A DNA stretch of 64,000 nt from Paenibacillus sp. SYP-B4298 (GTDB lineage: Bacteria > Bacillota > Bacilli > Paenibacillales > Paenibacillaceae): positions 4,658,501 to 4,722,500 of the forward strand of contig NZ_CP115484.1 in assembly GCF_027627475.1 (NCBI RefSeq), given 5' to 3'. The notes beneath the pieces were generated by a model. The model did not search any database and was not told the DNA's origin. It worked only from the letters and a program-made list of their open reading frames with translations. Shown in pieces: positions 37,959 through 46,415 of the stretch. How positions within the stretch are numbered: the first letter of the stretch is position 1; each line of letters begins with the position of its first letter. Both the position numbers and the translations under genes were made by a program.

Positions 37959-38020
37959 GCTTATGCTCCCGATCTATGTAATTCATCCCGCGTCACGCTG
38001 GAAAATAGTGCTTATGAATC

Positions 38021-38049
38021 ATTATACAATATTACACCCCATACAGTAA
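38021..38049 (-). promoter_or_regulatory. Promoter of the agr-type operon
   Basis: On the minus strand TTACTG (38044-38049) and TATAAT (38021-38026) are separated by 17 bases, about 65 bases upstream of the membrane-protein start. The perfect -10 and weak -35 would suit an activated promoter; a LytTR site was not identified with confidence. Confidence 0.55.
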
Positions 38050-38126
38050 GTAGAAATTCGCTCAAAATCGAGATAATTTGTCAAGCCGAGCTTAAACACA
38101 CCAGCGAGCATAGATGATGCCCTTGT

Positions 38127-38224
38127 TTAGAGCCCCATATGTTGTAACACCAGAGTTGATATGAACGCAAAAAAGCCTTGAGCCTCTTTGCTGTTATCAT
38201 AGCGAGAGGTCAGGCATCGATTGT
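38127..38224 (-). pseudogene. Possible C-terminal remnant of an IS5-like DDE transposase
   Basis: About 32 codons reading RCLTSRYDNSKEAQGFFAFI and ending with a stop at 38127. The R-Y-D-x-x-x-x-x-x-F spacing resembles the last helix of IS5-type transposases. There is no upstream part in the window: the frame is cut by the next gene copy. Identification is weak. Confidence 0.35.
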
Positions 38225-38227
38225 TTG

Positions 38228-38518
38228 TCACCGCTTTCTCAGTTTAGCAATCAATCTATCGATCACCATGCCTACAAGAATGAGCGTAATAAAATGAACG
38301 ATATATCCTGGAACCTTCGCTCCTATGCTTGCGCTCTCGATAGCATGATCAAATCGGTCAAATTTCAGCATCCAATGTCTAAATGGCTCAAACGGCCCTA
38401 ATCCTGCAAAAAATATAGTAGGCGAATGAAGCGTCCCCCAAATATCGTTGAAACACAACAGCGAACTTATTACTCCTAGCCAAAAAGTTACCCTTTTAAA
38501 TAGAGAGAGCATCGTCAT
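38228..38518 (-). CDS. Small membrane protein, copy 1 of a duplicated gene
   Basis: A protein of about 97 residues: an N-terminal hydrophobic segment (VTFWLGVISSLLCFNDIWG), a central soluble part with PFEPFRHWMLKFDRFDHAIE, a second hydrophobic segment (VPGYIVHFITLILVGMVID) and a basic C-terminus. AAGGGG lies 4 bases before the ATG at 38518; an ATG at 38512 is equally possible. I do not recognise the family. It is nearly identical to the protein at 42782-43078. Both copies lie at the edges of an island of broken mobile-element genes. Confidence 0.65.
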   Translation of the reverse strand: MTMLSLFKRVTFWLGVISSLLCFNDIWGTLHSPTIFFAGLGPFEPFRHWMLKFDRFDHAIESASIGAKVPGYIVHFITLILVGMVIDRLIAKLRKR

Positions 38519-38571
38519 CTGTCCCCTTTGAACTGAAAACAAAAATGTACATGAGCACCATCTATTAAGAT
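38231..38571. repeat. Direct repeat, left copy (about 330 bp)
   Basis: 38231-38536 aligns without gaps to 42791-43096 (constant offset 4560) with only scattered substitutions. After a 15-16 base insertion in this copy (AAACAAAAATGTACAT region) the match continues to about 38571. The repeat contains the small membrane-protein gene. Confidence 0.9.
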
Positions 38572-38754
38572 GATATTCATGTACACATATTACATAATTT
38601 ATATATGGCTCAATCTAAAAATTAGTGGTTGAACTTTTCAACTCGGCAAACGGAGTCGATTGCATTCAATTAAAATCCCCCATTTGTAACACTCCCGATT
38701 ACGAGTAAAGTAGTGCCGACGCTGGTAAGCCTTAATGCGATTGTGCCGCCCTTA

Positions 38755-39498
38755 TGAACATGGAAACGATCCGCAATGCGGATGGCACTCGGAAAGCATT
38801 CGCTGATCCACGTATGATACGCCTGAGCCAAGTCCATCACAACGGCTTTGGGGGTTTAGCGCCAAAAATTCGGGATGCTGGCGAGCATAGGCACGCAGCT
38901 CGTCGAGCTTGCGGCCAGCCAGTAGATCCAGCATCGTTTCGCCCCGAAGATTGTGAATACCGGTATTGTACGTATGGCCCTTTTTAATTGCAAAGTCGTC
39001 GATCCCCAGTACCAGGCCTGCGGTGTCCTTGGCTTCGCGCCAAGCCTGCTCCATCAAGCGTTCGTTTTCGGTAGGCAGGGCATCTTGGTGCATCCGCTGT
39101 ACCGTACTGGCGGGTACGTCTTGCATACGTGCGCTATGAGCTGACGTGGAGCCAAGGGCTTGTTCTACCGTTTCGGCACGGAAAGCTCGGCTGTAACGCT
39201 GTTTAGGGCCTACAAAGTCATACATCCAAACAAAGCGGATTCCGAAACGCGTACAAGTCAAACGTTGAGATGGCACATGCACATAACTCTTTCTGCCCAA
39301 GATACTCAAATGCCGAATTTGACGTGGTTGGTTTCGACCATCACACTTCACATGTTGTTCCGAATCGCAGATGGGGCAAGGTTGTTTGTAGGCTACAGGC
39401 GATGCCTCCAAATGAACCTCCTGGGCATCTATAGAGACGATTTTATGTAGGTGCAGCTCTGGTAATCCGAGCATTTCGTTGATATACTGGAGGGGCAT
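38755..39498 (-). pseudogene. ISL3-family transposase, frameshifted and truncated
   Basis: The start (MPLQYINEMLGLPELHLHKI), the zinc-finger-like CPICDSEQHVKC and the DDE region LGIDDFAIKKGHTYNTGIH identify ISL3. At the run of five G on the + strand (38851-38855) the frame shifts: the continuing sequence KAVVMDLAQAYHTWISECFP and ADRFHVHK is found only in the next frame. After DRFHVHK the homology ends near 38755, so the C-terminal third is missing. It cannot make an active transposase. Confidence 0.85.
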
Positions 39499-39613
39499 CT
39501 GTTATTTCCTTCTTTGTTGTTGGGTCGGACTTACAACATTACAGGATTTGCAGATGTTTTTCCATTTTTATCTCCGTTCTTTCCTCTCTTAAATTCGTCA
39601 ACCGCTAATTTCG

Positions 39614-40122
39614 GTTTTGAGCCCTTTTTATCACTTTTCTTATAGAGAAGTAATTATTCTGATTAAAGACCATGCGCTTGCAGAGGATATTATACAAGAA
39701 GCATTTCTTAAGGCAACTGCTAAACGTCATCAGCTTAACCACGCGGCATCTGCTAAACAATGGATTCGACGAATTGTACGAAACCAAATGCTTGATATTA
39801 TCCGAAAAAAAATCATCATTGGGTGAGGCTAGAAATCAACTATAATGAGAGTAAAAGTCGTGCAATTACTATGGAGGTCGCAGCTACTGTCGAAAGTGAA
39901 GTTGAAAATTCCATACGAAATCAGATTTTATATGGGGCAATTATGGAGTTAAAAGTAGAGTATCGTACTTTGTTACAAAAGTATTATTTGGAGGAAAAGT
40001 CTTATAAAGAAATTTCCATAGAATTAGGAATCAGTGGACAAATTATTGCCCAGCGTCTGGCCCGCGCTAGGAAAAAGCTATGGGGTCAATTTTCAAGAAA
40101 ATGGGGTGAAGAAGGTGAATAG
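39614..40122 (+). pseudogene. ECF-type sigma factor gene broken at an A-run
   Basis: Region 2 is read from about 39614 (REVIILIKDHALAEDIIQEA, then ASAKQWIRRIVRNQMLDIIRKK), and region 4 in another frame from about 39823 (EYRTLLQKYYLEEKSYKEIS, then ELGISGQIIAQRLARARKKL). The switch is at a run of eight A (39803-39811); nine A would join IIRKKN to HHWVRLEINYNES and give one continuous protein of about 165 residues. The N-terminal part of region 2 also looks short. It may be a pseudogene, a slippage-dependent gene or a sequencing error. A degenerate anti-sigma-like start (VNSPDYEKMG then stop) follows. Confidence 0.75.
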
Positions 40123-40621
40123 TCCCGATTACGAAAAAATGGGATAGACTAATAAAAGACCTGGACGAAGAAATGGATCCCAGACGTCACTCCCTCTTAG
40201 AAATACCTACAATAAAAGTCAAATAGTTCCAGGCGCCAAAAACAGTCTTACTTCGAAGGTCTCAGGCTTGGTCAGTGCTTCGCTATTGATAACTCAGCTT
40301 TCGCAATCCCAAATCGGTTGATAAGCCTTAATGCAACTGGGCAAAGCCGCAATCCAATGCTGGAGTTGACGCTCAATGAGTGCTGAAAGTTTTTTATCTG
40401 CTTGGGAGGCAACTTCTTGGATCAACTCAAGCAACTTTTTGCAAAGCGCTCACCCAATCGAGCCTGCCAACTTCGTCATACAAACAAATAAAATAAACCG
40501 CCAAATTTGCAGGATTTAGCGCGAAACAAGAAGAACACGAAATCTGATTGATATTTATATCCAAATACAAAATCGAAGATTGATATATAGTTGCATTGAA
40601 AGAAACTATTACACAATCAGG
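40123..40621. other. Gene-poor decayed DNA
   Basis: These 499 bases contain short broken frames only. On + there is a remnant after the sigma gene (LIKDLDEEMDPRRHSLLEIP). On - about 50 codons from 40440 to 40293 read ASQADKKLSALIERQLQHWI and end with a stop; I do not recognise them. No intact gene, RNA or repeat is visible. Confidence 0.5.
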
Positions 40622-41053
40622 TCAACTGCATTTCTCTTCAACTTTGATGTTATCATTTGTAATGGTGGCTATTGCATAACCAGAAGCACTTTCCGTATAA
40701 GAACAAACGCCTTTTCGAGCCTCTTTTCCTATTGAATCTATATAAACCATATAAATCCCGCCTTCGCCATTAATCGTGAGTCGAGGTCTGATCACTACTT
40801 CTTGCCCGCTCTCGATTACATTTGAATATAGATGTTTGGAGCCCTCAACAGTATTCCCAGAATCATCCCTTTGCACAATACCTGTTTCTACCGAGATTAA
40901 ATCATAATCAGACTGATTGATAACAGTTAACGAGAAACTTTGAAACTGACGAATAAAATCAGAACTCCCTATTAGTAAGTTCAACCCGGCTATGATTAGG
41001 AAAATTAAAACTACGCTTCCTGCAATAATGCTAAATAGACTCTTTTTATTCAT
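40622..41053 (-). CDS. Hypothetical protein with one N-terminal membrane anchor
   Basis: A protein of 143 residues: one hydrophobic segment (about 5-28, IIAGSVVLIFLIIAGLNLLIG) and a beta-rich extracytoplasmic domain of about 110 residues with two Cys near the C-terminus (KGVCSYTES and the terminal EEKCS), which could form a disulfide outside the cell. No family is recognised. It lies in the AT-rich decayed island and has a good AGGAGG-like sequence upstream of the ATG. Confidence 0.6.
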   Translation of the reverse strand: MNKKSLFSIIAGSVVLIFLIIAGLNLLIGSSDFIRQFQSFSLTVINQSDYDLISVETGIVQRDDSGNTVEGSKHLYSNVIESGQEVVIRPRLTINGEGGIYMVYIDSIGKEARKGVCSYTESASGYAIATITNDNIKVEEKCS

Positions 41054-41180
41054 TTCAATGTGTCCTCCTTACTGATTTCATTGGAACAACACAGATTATG
41101 CATCTTCAATAAAAATTGAACAGAAATTAGACAACAAAAAGTTTCACATATACAGGCCACGGCATAGATTGATTATTCAA

Positions 41181-41218
41181 CAAACTGATGCCTTCTACCT
41201 ATAGAAAGCATCAGTTTG
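41181..41218 (-). terminator. Terminator downstream of the secreted protein gene
   Basis: A perfect 11-base stem, CAAACTGATGC at 41181-41191 with GCATCAGTTTG at 41208-41218, lies 18 bases past the stop of the leftward gene at 41237. On the minus strand it continues as TTTGTTGAATA. Confidence 0.7.
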
Positions 41219-41236
41219 GAGTCAAGACGATAAAAA

Positions 41237-42190
41237 CTATTTCCAGTAACTATAAGCAGTACTTCTGACTGATGCATTAACATTACTCGTCCAACCAATC
41301 AAAGCACTATCAGTGAAAAATGCTTTATAAAAAGCATCTCCCACATCGGAGTGCGAATTATATAGCGAATATCTTCTTCCTTGTGAGTTGTTGTAGATGT
41401 CCATTACACTATCATTTGCCCATTGTGAATTAAAAGCACTTAAACTCGCTTGGGTATTAGACCTAATTATAAAAGCTCTTGCTACACCGTAAGTAACTTT
41501 TTGATCAAAAGAAAGACTCGGCTGTGCATTAGCATCATCAGCCGCTGCCATTGCTAATTCATGATAGTCCCCAAAAACACGTGCATCATTTGCATTAATT
41601 TGTTCGGTATTCAACCAATTCCAAGCAAAATGTCTGTATGCATCTGCCGGATTATCCCACGTTTGGAGAACCCCGTTAGGATCATAATAGCCCATGATTT
41701 GAGCATAAGCTACTCCGATATCTCTAGCCGTATTAGAATTCTGGAACGAAATAATAATATCAGTGGCGGATAACGTAGGAAAGCCCACATAAATAGCCGC
41801 TTCAATTGCTTTGGATAACTGCGATTCCAAGTACATTGGCGTAATTACGCTTGAATCGGTTTCCACCGAAGACACTATGCTATTATAGTAAACTTGAGCC
41901 GCTTGTACAATTTCAACAAACTTCTCTTTTTCTTCCTGCGTCAATTCTTCATAACTTCTTCCTTCAATGGACTGATAAAAATCTGGAGCTTCATCCAGAA
42001 TTGGTGCTTTATCCACATTTAAGGACGTTCGTTGAATGGCATAGTTGTTTTTCGCGAATGCAATCTCAGCAGCCTGCCGGACTTTGCTCAAATCATCAGC
42101 ATTAATGACGTCAGATGAAGCGCCGAAAGTAAATGGAGCAATGGATAGCAACATTACTGCCACAAGAATAAAAGAAATGAACCTTTTCAC
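41237..42190 (-). CDS. Secreted protein with a DUF6973-like domain
   Basis: About 317 residues. The frame extends to 42238, but a GTG at 42190 has AGAGGGAG in place and starts a clear signal peptide (VKRFISFILVAVMLLSIAPF, cleavage after FGA). The mature protein has a helical N-terminal part (EEKEKFVEIVQAAQVYYNS) and a C-terminal region with DNPADAYRHFAWNWLNT, DARVFGDYHELAMAAADD and NSHSDVGDAFYKAFF. The His/Asp/Glu-rich AYRHFAWN...HELA pattern resembles DUF6973-type domains of secreted Gram-positive proteins; I hold this match loosely, and activity is unknown. Confidence 0.65.
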   Translation of the reverse strand: MKRFISFILVAVMLLSIAPFTFGASSDVINADDLSKVRQAAEIAFAKNNYAIQRTSLNVDKAPILDEAPDFYQSIEGRSYEELTQEEKEKFVEIVQAAQVYYNSIVSSVETDSSVITPMYLESQLSKAIEAAIYVGFPTLSATDIIISFQNSNTARDIGVAYAQIMGYYDPNGVLQTWDNPADAYRHFAWNWLNTEQINANDARVFGDYHELAMAAADDANAQPSLSFDQKVTYGVARAFIIRSNTQASLSAFNSQWANDSVMDIYNNSQGRRYSLYNSHSDVGDAFYKAFFTDSALIGWTSNVNASVRSTAYSYWK

Positions 42191-42419
42191 CAAAACACTC
42201 CCTCTAATTAAAATTTGAGTTCTAATACATTCTGACATGTATTAAATTCTATTAGCTTACATGTCAGGGCTACTCCTCCCTTCTCATTATTCGTTCAACT
42301 AGGGCTTCATGATGTATATATAAAGACGTCACTACTACATGAAATATGACGAAAGATGAAAAATTAGGGTTTAAATATCACTCATAAGGGAGGCAATTGG
42401 CACAGGTAGGACGCATTCA

Positions 42420-42789
42420 CTATCTAAAGTGAAAAGTTTAAAAAGGACTGGCAAGCAAATTGTACTGGTCATGGGAAATCCGAACACGCATAGTATCAGC
42501 TCGCTATATGAGCGTTTGAAGCGAAGAGGTCAAGAAATTGGCAGACATACTGGAAATCCATCACACGCCCAAGCATGGAGGCTGGCTGAACATGGCTGAA
42601 ATTGAAATCGACCTCATGAGCCGTCAGGCGTTATTTGATTATATTGCCACGAAAGAAGAAATGATCTCACTCGTAGCGGCCTGGCAGGCTGATCGGAAAG
42701 CCTCGCACTCCACCGTTAATTGGACATTCACACGTATGACACTCGGATCAGTCTTCAATGATTATGCCCTGAGACTTAAATTTACGTGA
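42420..42789 (+). pseudogene. IS630-family transposase C-terminal remnant
   Basis: Pieces of the IS630 DDE domain are visible in different frames: IVLVMGNPNTHSISSLYE, then SEEVKKLADILEIHHTPKHG continuing to GWLNMAEIEIDLMSRQ and a C-terminus ending in DYALRLKFT. The catalytic Asp of VMDN is Gly here (VMGN), and at least one frameshift lies near 42505-42520. The N-terminal half is absent. The end overlaps the second copy of the small membrane-protein gene by a few bases. Confidence 0.8.
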
Positions 42790-43078
42790 TCCGTTTTCTC
42801 AGTTTAGCCATCAATCTATCGATCACCATGCCTACAAGAATGAACGTAATAAAATGAACGATATATCCTGGAACCTTCGCTCCTATGCTTGCGCTCTCGA
42901 TAGCATGATCAAATCGGTCAAATTTCAGCATCCAATGTCTAAATGGCTCAAACGGCCCTAATCCTACAAAAAATATAGTAGGCGAATGAAGCGTCCCCCA
43001 AATATCGTTGAAGCACAACAGCAAACTTATTACTCCTAGCCAGAAGGTAACCTTTTTAAATACTGAGAGCATCATCAT
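42782..43078 (-). CDS. Small membrane protein, copy 2 of a duplicated gene
   Basis: A protein of 98 residues almost identical to the product at 38228-38518, differing at a few positions (for example KKVTFWLGVISLL versus KRVTFWLGVISSL, FVGLG versus FAGLG) and in the last residues (KRIT versus KR). Most changes are conservative, which suggests that both copies have been kept under selection or are recently duplicated. AAAGGGG precedes ATGATGATG. Its family is unknown. It carries two membrane segments and a conserved WMLKFDRFDHAIE core. Confidence 0.65.
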   Translation of the reverse strand: MMMLSVFKKVTFWLGVISLLLCFNDIWGTLHSPTIFFVGLGPFEPFRHWMLKFDRFDHAIESASIGAKVPGYIVHFITFILVGMVIDRLMAKLRKRIT

Positions 43079-43116
43079 ATGTCCCCTTTCAACTGAAGCA
43101 CCATCTAATAAGATGC
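42791..43116. repeat. Direct repeat, right copy (about 330 bp)
   Basis: Partner of 38231-38571. The two copies are in the same orientation about 4.56 kb apart and bound the segment with the ISL3, sigma-factor and IS630 remnants. Recombination between them could delete that segment. Confidence 0.9.
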
Positions 43117-43182
43117 ACTAGCGTTGCATTAATCTTCTTTGAAGCTTCATCACTTTCGCATTTGAGCAAATTACATATGCGA

Positions 43183-43314
43183 ATGGCCTTTATGGATGAG
43201 CAAGACGTCATCCCGGAGAAGGCAACGGTGACGGTAGCGAAAACAAATGACCGCACCCAGATGAATGATGGTGAAGCAAACGGTATATACGCCCTTGAAT
43301 ATCCATATGAATAA
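43183..43314 (+). pseudogene. C-terminal fragment of an unrecognised protein
   Basis: A frame of 43 codons, MAFMDEQDVIPEKATVTVAK to NGIYALEYPYE, ends at a TAA at 43312 and is followed 10 bases later by a strong terminator, as a real gene end would be. No start with a ribosome site or upstream homologous part is present; the repeat copy abuts it. Probably the surviving tail of a gene interrupted by the duplication. Confidence 0.4.
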
Positions 43315-43324
43315 AGTGTAAAAT

Positions 43325-43359
43325 AAACCAGCTTACACATATCAGGTGTAAGCTGGTTT
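43325..43359 (+). terminator. Strong rho-independent terminator
   Basis: A perfect 14-base stem, AAACCAGCTTACAC at 43325-43338 with GTGTAAGCTGGTTT at 43346-43359, and a short loop followed by T residues. It belongs to the broken gene ending at 43314 and insulates the next gene. Confidence 0.8.
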
Positions 43360-43386
43360 TAATCCTTGAAAGAAGGTGAATTTCCA

Positions 43387-43641
43387 GTGCATTTTACAAA
43401 AATCGGGGCTTTATTGCTAAGCCTTGGATTGGGTATTATTGTAATATCTGGATTAGAAAAAGTGATTTTATTTTCTGCAGTATTTAGCAAGACACACGCC
43501 ATGAGCATGGAAAGCATACGAATTAACATACCTAATTATATCTGGAATATTACAGAGTATACATACATCAGTGGTTTGGTACTACTGATCCTAGGCGTAA
43601 TCGGGTTACTTGCGGGTATTTATTTGAGAATCAAAAAATAG
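43387..43641 (+). CDS. Small membrane protein with two transmembrane helices
   Basis: A protein of about 84 residues with two hydrophobic helices (IGALLLSLGLGIIVISGL and ISGLVLLILGVIGLLAGIYL) and a polar loop between them. A TTG at 43366 opens the frame, but AAGGTG 8 bases before GTG 43387 makes that start more likely. It ends in basic residues LRIKK. No family is recognised. Confidence 0.55.
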   Translation: MHFTKIGALLLSLGLGIIVISGLEKVILFSAVFSKTHAMSMESIRINIPNYIWNITEYTYISGLVLLILGVIGLLAGIYLRIKK

Positions 43642-43766
43642 GCTCCTCCCAGACAGATGAAAAAAATATACTCAGGGAGCATCGTCAGCATACCCTGCAC
43701 TCCATCATCCTTATCAGGATATACCTTTCGACGCTCCCCCCTCTATTGAAAAGTCCTCTGGAACTA

Positions 43767-44543
43767 CTATAGACACGAGCCGCCGCTGGCATCCAGGCAT
43801 TGCCCCGTCACCCAGCGACTGTCCGCCGAAGCCAGGAAGGCCGCCACATCCGCCACATCCTCGGGCTCGCCCCACCTGTTCAAGACCGACAGTCCGGCCG
43901 CGTAGGCTTGCCCTTGCGGGTTCTGGAGCGTGCCAGCGTTCATCTCGGTATTAATAATGCCAGGCTGGATCGCGTTAACCGTAATATGACGGCTCCCAAG
44001 CTGTTTGGCCAGCATCTTGGTGAAGGTATCGATGGCGCCCTTGGTCATACTATAGGCGAACACACTAGGAGAGGCTACACGTGTAACAAAGGAGGAGATA
44101 TTGATAATACGTCCACCGTCCCTCAGACGAGGCAAAGCCTGCTGCGTGACAAAGAGCGGCGCCTTGACATTAATCCGCATCACTTCCTCGAAGGATTCCT
44201 CTGTCGTCTCCTCCAGGGTAACAATCTGGCCGATGCCGGCATTGTTAACCAGAATGTCGAATCCACCGCCTCCCCGATGCTTCCGAGCAGCGTCATCCAC
44301 TCCCACAAACAAGGCTTGAATGCCATCTGGCGTACTCAGATCCGCTCCGATGGCGCGCGCCTGCCCTCCACCACTTACAATCTGTTGAACGACCGCTTCC
44401 GCTTCAGCCTCTCTTGTCCCATAATGGACGAGGACATACGCCCCCTCCTGTGCCAGTCGCAGCGCAATACTGCGGCCGATGCCTCTGCTTGCTCCTGTAA
44501 CTACAGCCAGTTGACCCTCCAGCCTTCCTTGCACCTTGCTCAT
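43767..44543 (-). CDS. Short-chain dehydrogenase/reductase
   Basis: A classical SDR of 258 residues with TGASRGIG, the NNAGIG motif, Ser in ISSFVTR, the catalytic Tyr/Lys in YSMTKGA and the NAIQPGIINT segment. It resembles 3-oxoacyl-ACP-reductase or glucose-dehydrogenase-like SDRs; the substrate cannot be assigned. It is transcribed alone, with GGAG before the ATG. Confidence 0.9.
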   Translation of the reverse strand: MSKVQGRLEGQLAVVTGASRGIGRSIALRLAQEGAYVLVHYGTREAEAEAVVQQIVSGGGQARAIGADLSTPDGIQALFVGVDDAARKHRGGGGFDILVNNAGIGQIVTLEETTEESFEEVMRINVKAPLFVTQQALPRLRDGGRIINISSFVTRVASPSVFAYSMTKGAIDTFTKMLAKQLGSRHITVNAIQPGIINTEMNAGTLQNPQGQAYAAGLSVLNRWGEPEDVADVAAFLASADSRWVTGQCLDASGGSCL

Positions 44544-44635
44544 CTCATCAGCTCCCTATGTGATTTTTCAATATAGTTATATCACGGGGCGATGTTTACA
44601 ATGTTGCTCTCTCATTCGGGAGGCTGTGGAATAGG

Positions 44636-45733
44636 TCATCTCAATTCAGAACATACCCGCTCTCTAAACTGCTGTTCATACATGAATTTCTTCAAAAATA
44701 TAGGCTGCTTGTTCTCTAGCCACATCAGATGATAGCCCTTGGGATCATGAATGAAAAATGCAAGCTGCATCCGGTTGCCCTCACCATCCTCACAATACAA
44801 GGTTTGATTCAACACCGATAGTGTCGAGCCGCCCTTACTGCCAATTTGAATGAATTTGGATTGCGGGTTTGGCGTCATATTCATAATTTCCATCATCAAG
44901 GCATGCGCGCGTTCAGACAGCAGGTGCCCCTTTTGGATGTTGCAGAGCAAGTGTGCGTATTGCTTCGTTGTTGCAGATGGCATCTTCAGTGTCCAGGCAT
45001 CCTGAATCTTCCTGGGCCTTTTCGTCCTGTTCAGTCTCGCGCTCCAAGCGCGATCCGCCTTCAGCTTCTCAAATATTTCTTTCGCTTTCTCCGCATACAC
45101 CTCATAGGAATAGCTGCTCATTTCAATTAGAGCTTTACGTTGAGGTATCCTCTCCATTTCCATCAGATAATTGGTCATCATCATTGCTGAAGATATAGGA
45201 TAGATGGCGTCATGATCCGTCATACCCAGCTTCTCCAGACGGCGATTGATAGCCTCCAGACCTAAGCGCTCCAGGAGATATTCCGTATTGGCATTGGAGC
45301 TATATTGAATCATCCCTTTAGCCACCTGTAGCAATGGAACCTGACCATCTTGAATATACCCATTCTGTTTCATGTCATCGAGCCACTCGGGATGCGCAGC
45401 GCCATCTGTTCCTGGAATATAGAATCTCTCCAGTTCACCCAGACCAACACGCTCATGAATATCCAACTGCTCATCGGCTGCCTGCTCGGCAAACTCGACC
45501 GCAATTATTATTTTGACGACGCTTGCAAGCGGCATCTTCCGGTCGGATTGATAATTGACAATGACTCGGTCGTTCTCGATGATGTATAAGGAGCTGCGAT
45601 CTGGATGTTCAAGTAAGAACTGAAGTACGTGCTCCTCCGTTTTCCTGTCGTCCATCTTCTTGGCGATAACACCCATGAGTATAAATAAACCGAGCAGCAT
45701 TAGAATAGCAACGATAATGATGATATAGATCAT
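44636..45733 (-). CDS. Membrane-anchored serine hydrolase, class A beta-lactamase-like
   Basis: A protein of 365 residues with one N-terminal transmembrane helix (about 1-24) and an extracytoplasmic domain of the class A beta-lactamase/serine hydrolase type: SxxK nucleophile in LASVVK near 71, a YSSNAN motif in place of SDN near 145, and a region ending IGSKGGS in the KTG position. It is longer than secreted beta-lactamases and lacks a cleaved signal peptide, so a peptidoglycan or peptide-related hydrolase role is as likely as drug resistance. It starts 13 bases after msrA in the same direction with GGAGG upstream, forming an operon with msrA and the GHKL ATPase gene. Confidence 0.85.
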   Translation of the reverse strand: MIYIIIIVAILMLLGLFILMGVIAKKMDDRKTEEHVLQFLLEHPDRSSLYIIENDRVIVNYQSDRKMPLASVVKIIIAVEFAEQAADEQLDIHERVGLGELERFYIPGTDGAAHPEWLDDMKQNGYIQDGQVPLLQVAKGMIQYSSNANTEYLLERLGLEAINRRLEKLGMTDHDAIYPISSAMMMTNYLMEMERIPQRKALIEMSSYSYEVYAEKAKEIFEKLKADRAWSARLNRTKRPRKIQDAWTLKMPSATTKQYAHLLCNIQKGHLLSERAHALMMEIMNMTPNPQSKFIQIGSKGGSTLSVLNQTLYCEDGEGNRMQLAFFIHDPKGYHLMWLENKQPIFLKKFMYEQQFRERVCSELR

Positions 45734-45746
45734 ACTCTACCTCCGG

Positions 45747-46379
45747 TCACCACTTCATGTCCCGCAGTACCTGGATGACGCGCTCACGCTTGTCCTCCTC
45801 CAGCTCCCACTCCATCAACTCGTCGAGGATTCGGCTCAAACTTGTGTGCCCCTTCGCCAAGCCATTCAGCCTTGCTGCGATCGTCTCGCTCCGATCCTGT
45901 CCTAGCATCTCGCATAGCCTCGGCAGCTTGTCCACTGCATTCGGATACCGCTTCAGATTGTATTTCTGATGACGCTCCTCTGCAGGGTAGAATCGGCTGA
46001 GCTGTGCAATCTCCGTCACCGGTACATCACCGTCAAGAGCCGTGCGGCGCGCAACCGCACGCTCAATATCTGGCAACTGGCTGCTGGAGTGATACAGAAT
46101 CAGCGACTGGTATTGCCGTCCCTTGTAGCCGTTCGTATTGGACGGGCGGTGATGCGCCCAGAACACCTCCAGCAGCCGCTCCAGGTTTATCTGCCGCGGG
46201 TCGTAGCTGATCTGCACCGTCTCGCTATGATCGCCCAGCGCCCGGTAATCCGGCTCTGGCGTTGTCCCTCCCGCATAGCCCGTCTCTGTTCGTACAACCC
46301 CCGGCAATTGTCCGAATAGCGCCTCGACTCCCCAAAAGCACCCCATACCGAGTGTAATCTGCTCCACCCGTCTATCCAT
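45747..46379 (-). CDS. msrA: Peptide methionine sulfoxide reductase A
   Basis: A protein of 210 residues with the catalytic MGCFWGVEALF motif, TGYAGG, and WAHHRPSNTNGYKGRQYQS, all typical of MsrA, which reduces S-methionine sulfoxide using a catalytic Cys. The C-terminus is about 30 residues longer than small MsrA proteins and lacks a recognisable MsrB domain. AAGGAGGAGG precedes the ATG. It lies between the GHKL ATPase gene (36 bases upstream) and the serine hydrolase gene. Confidence 0.95.
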   Translation of the reverse strand: MDRRVEQITLGMGCFWGVEALFGQLPGVVRTETGYAGGTTPEPDYRALGDHSETVQISYDPRQINLERLLEVFWAHHRPSNTNGYKGRQYQSLILYHSSSQLPDIERAVARRTALDGDVPVTEIAQLSRFYPAEERHQKYNLKRYPNAVDKLPRLCEMLGQDRSETIAARLNGLAKGHTSLSRILDELMEWELEEDKRERVIQVLRDMKW

Positions 46380-46415
46380 GCAATCCTCCTCCTTGCTGAA
46401 TACCTGCTTCCTCCT

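Noticed and set aside
43089-43340. Leftward 83-codon frame between the second gene copy and the terminator
   Set aside because: It runs through a strong rightward terminator, and the + strand has the better coding fragment (43183-43314).
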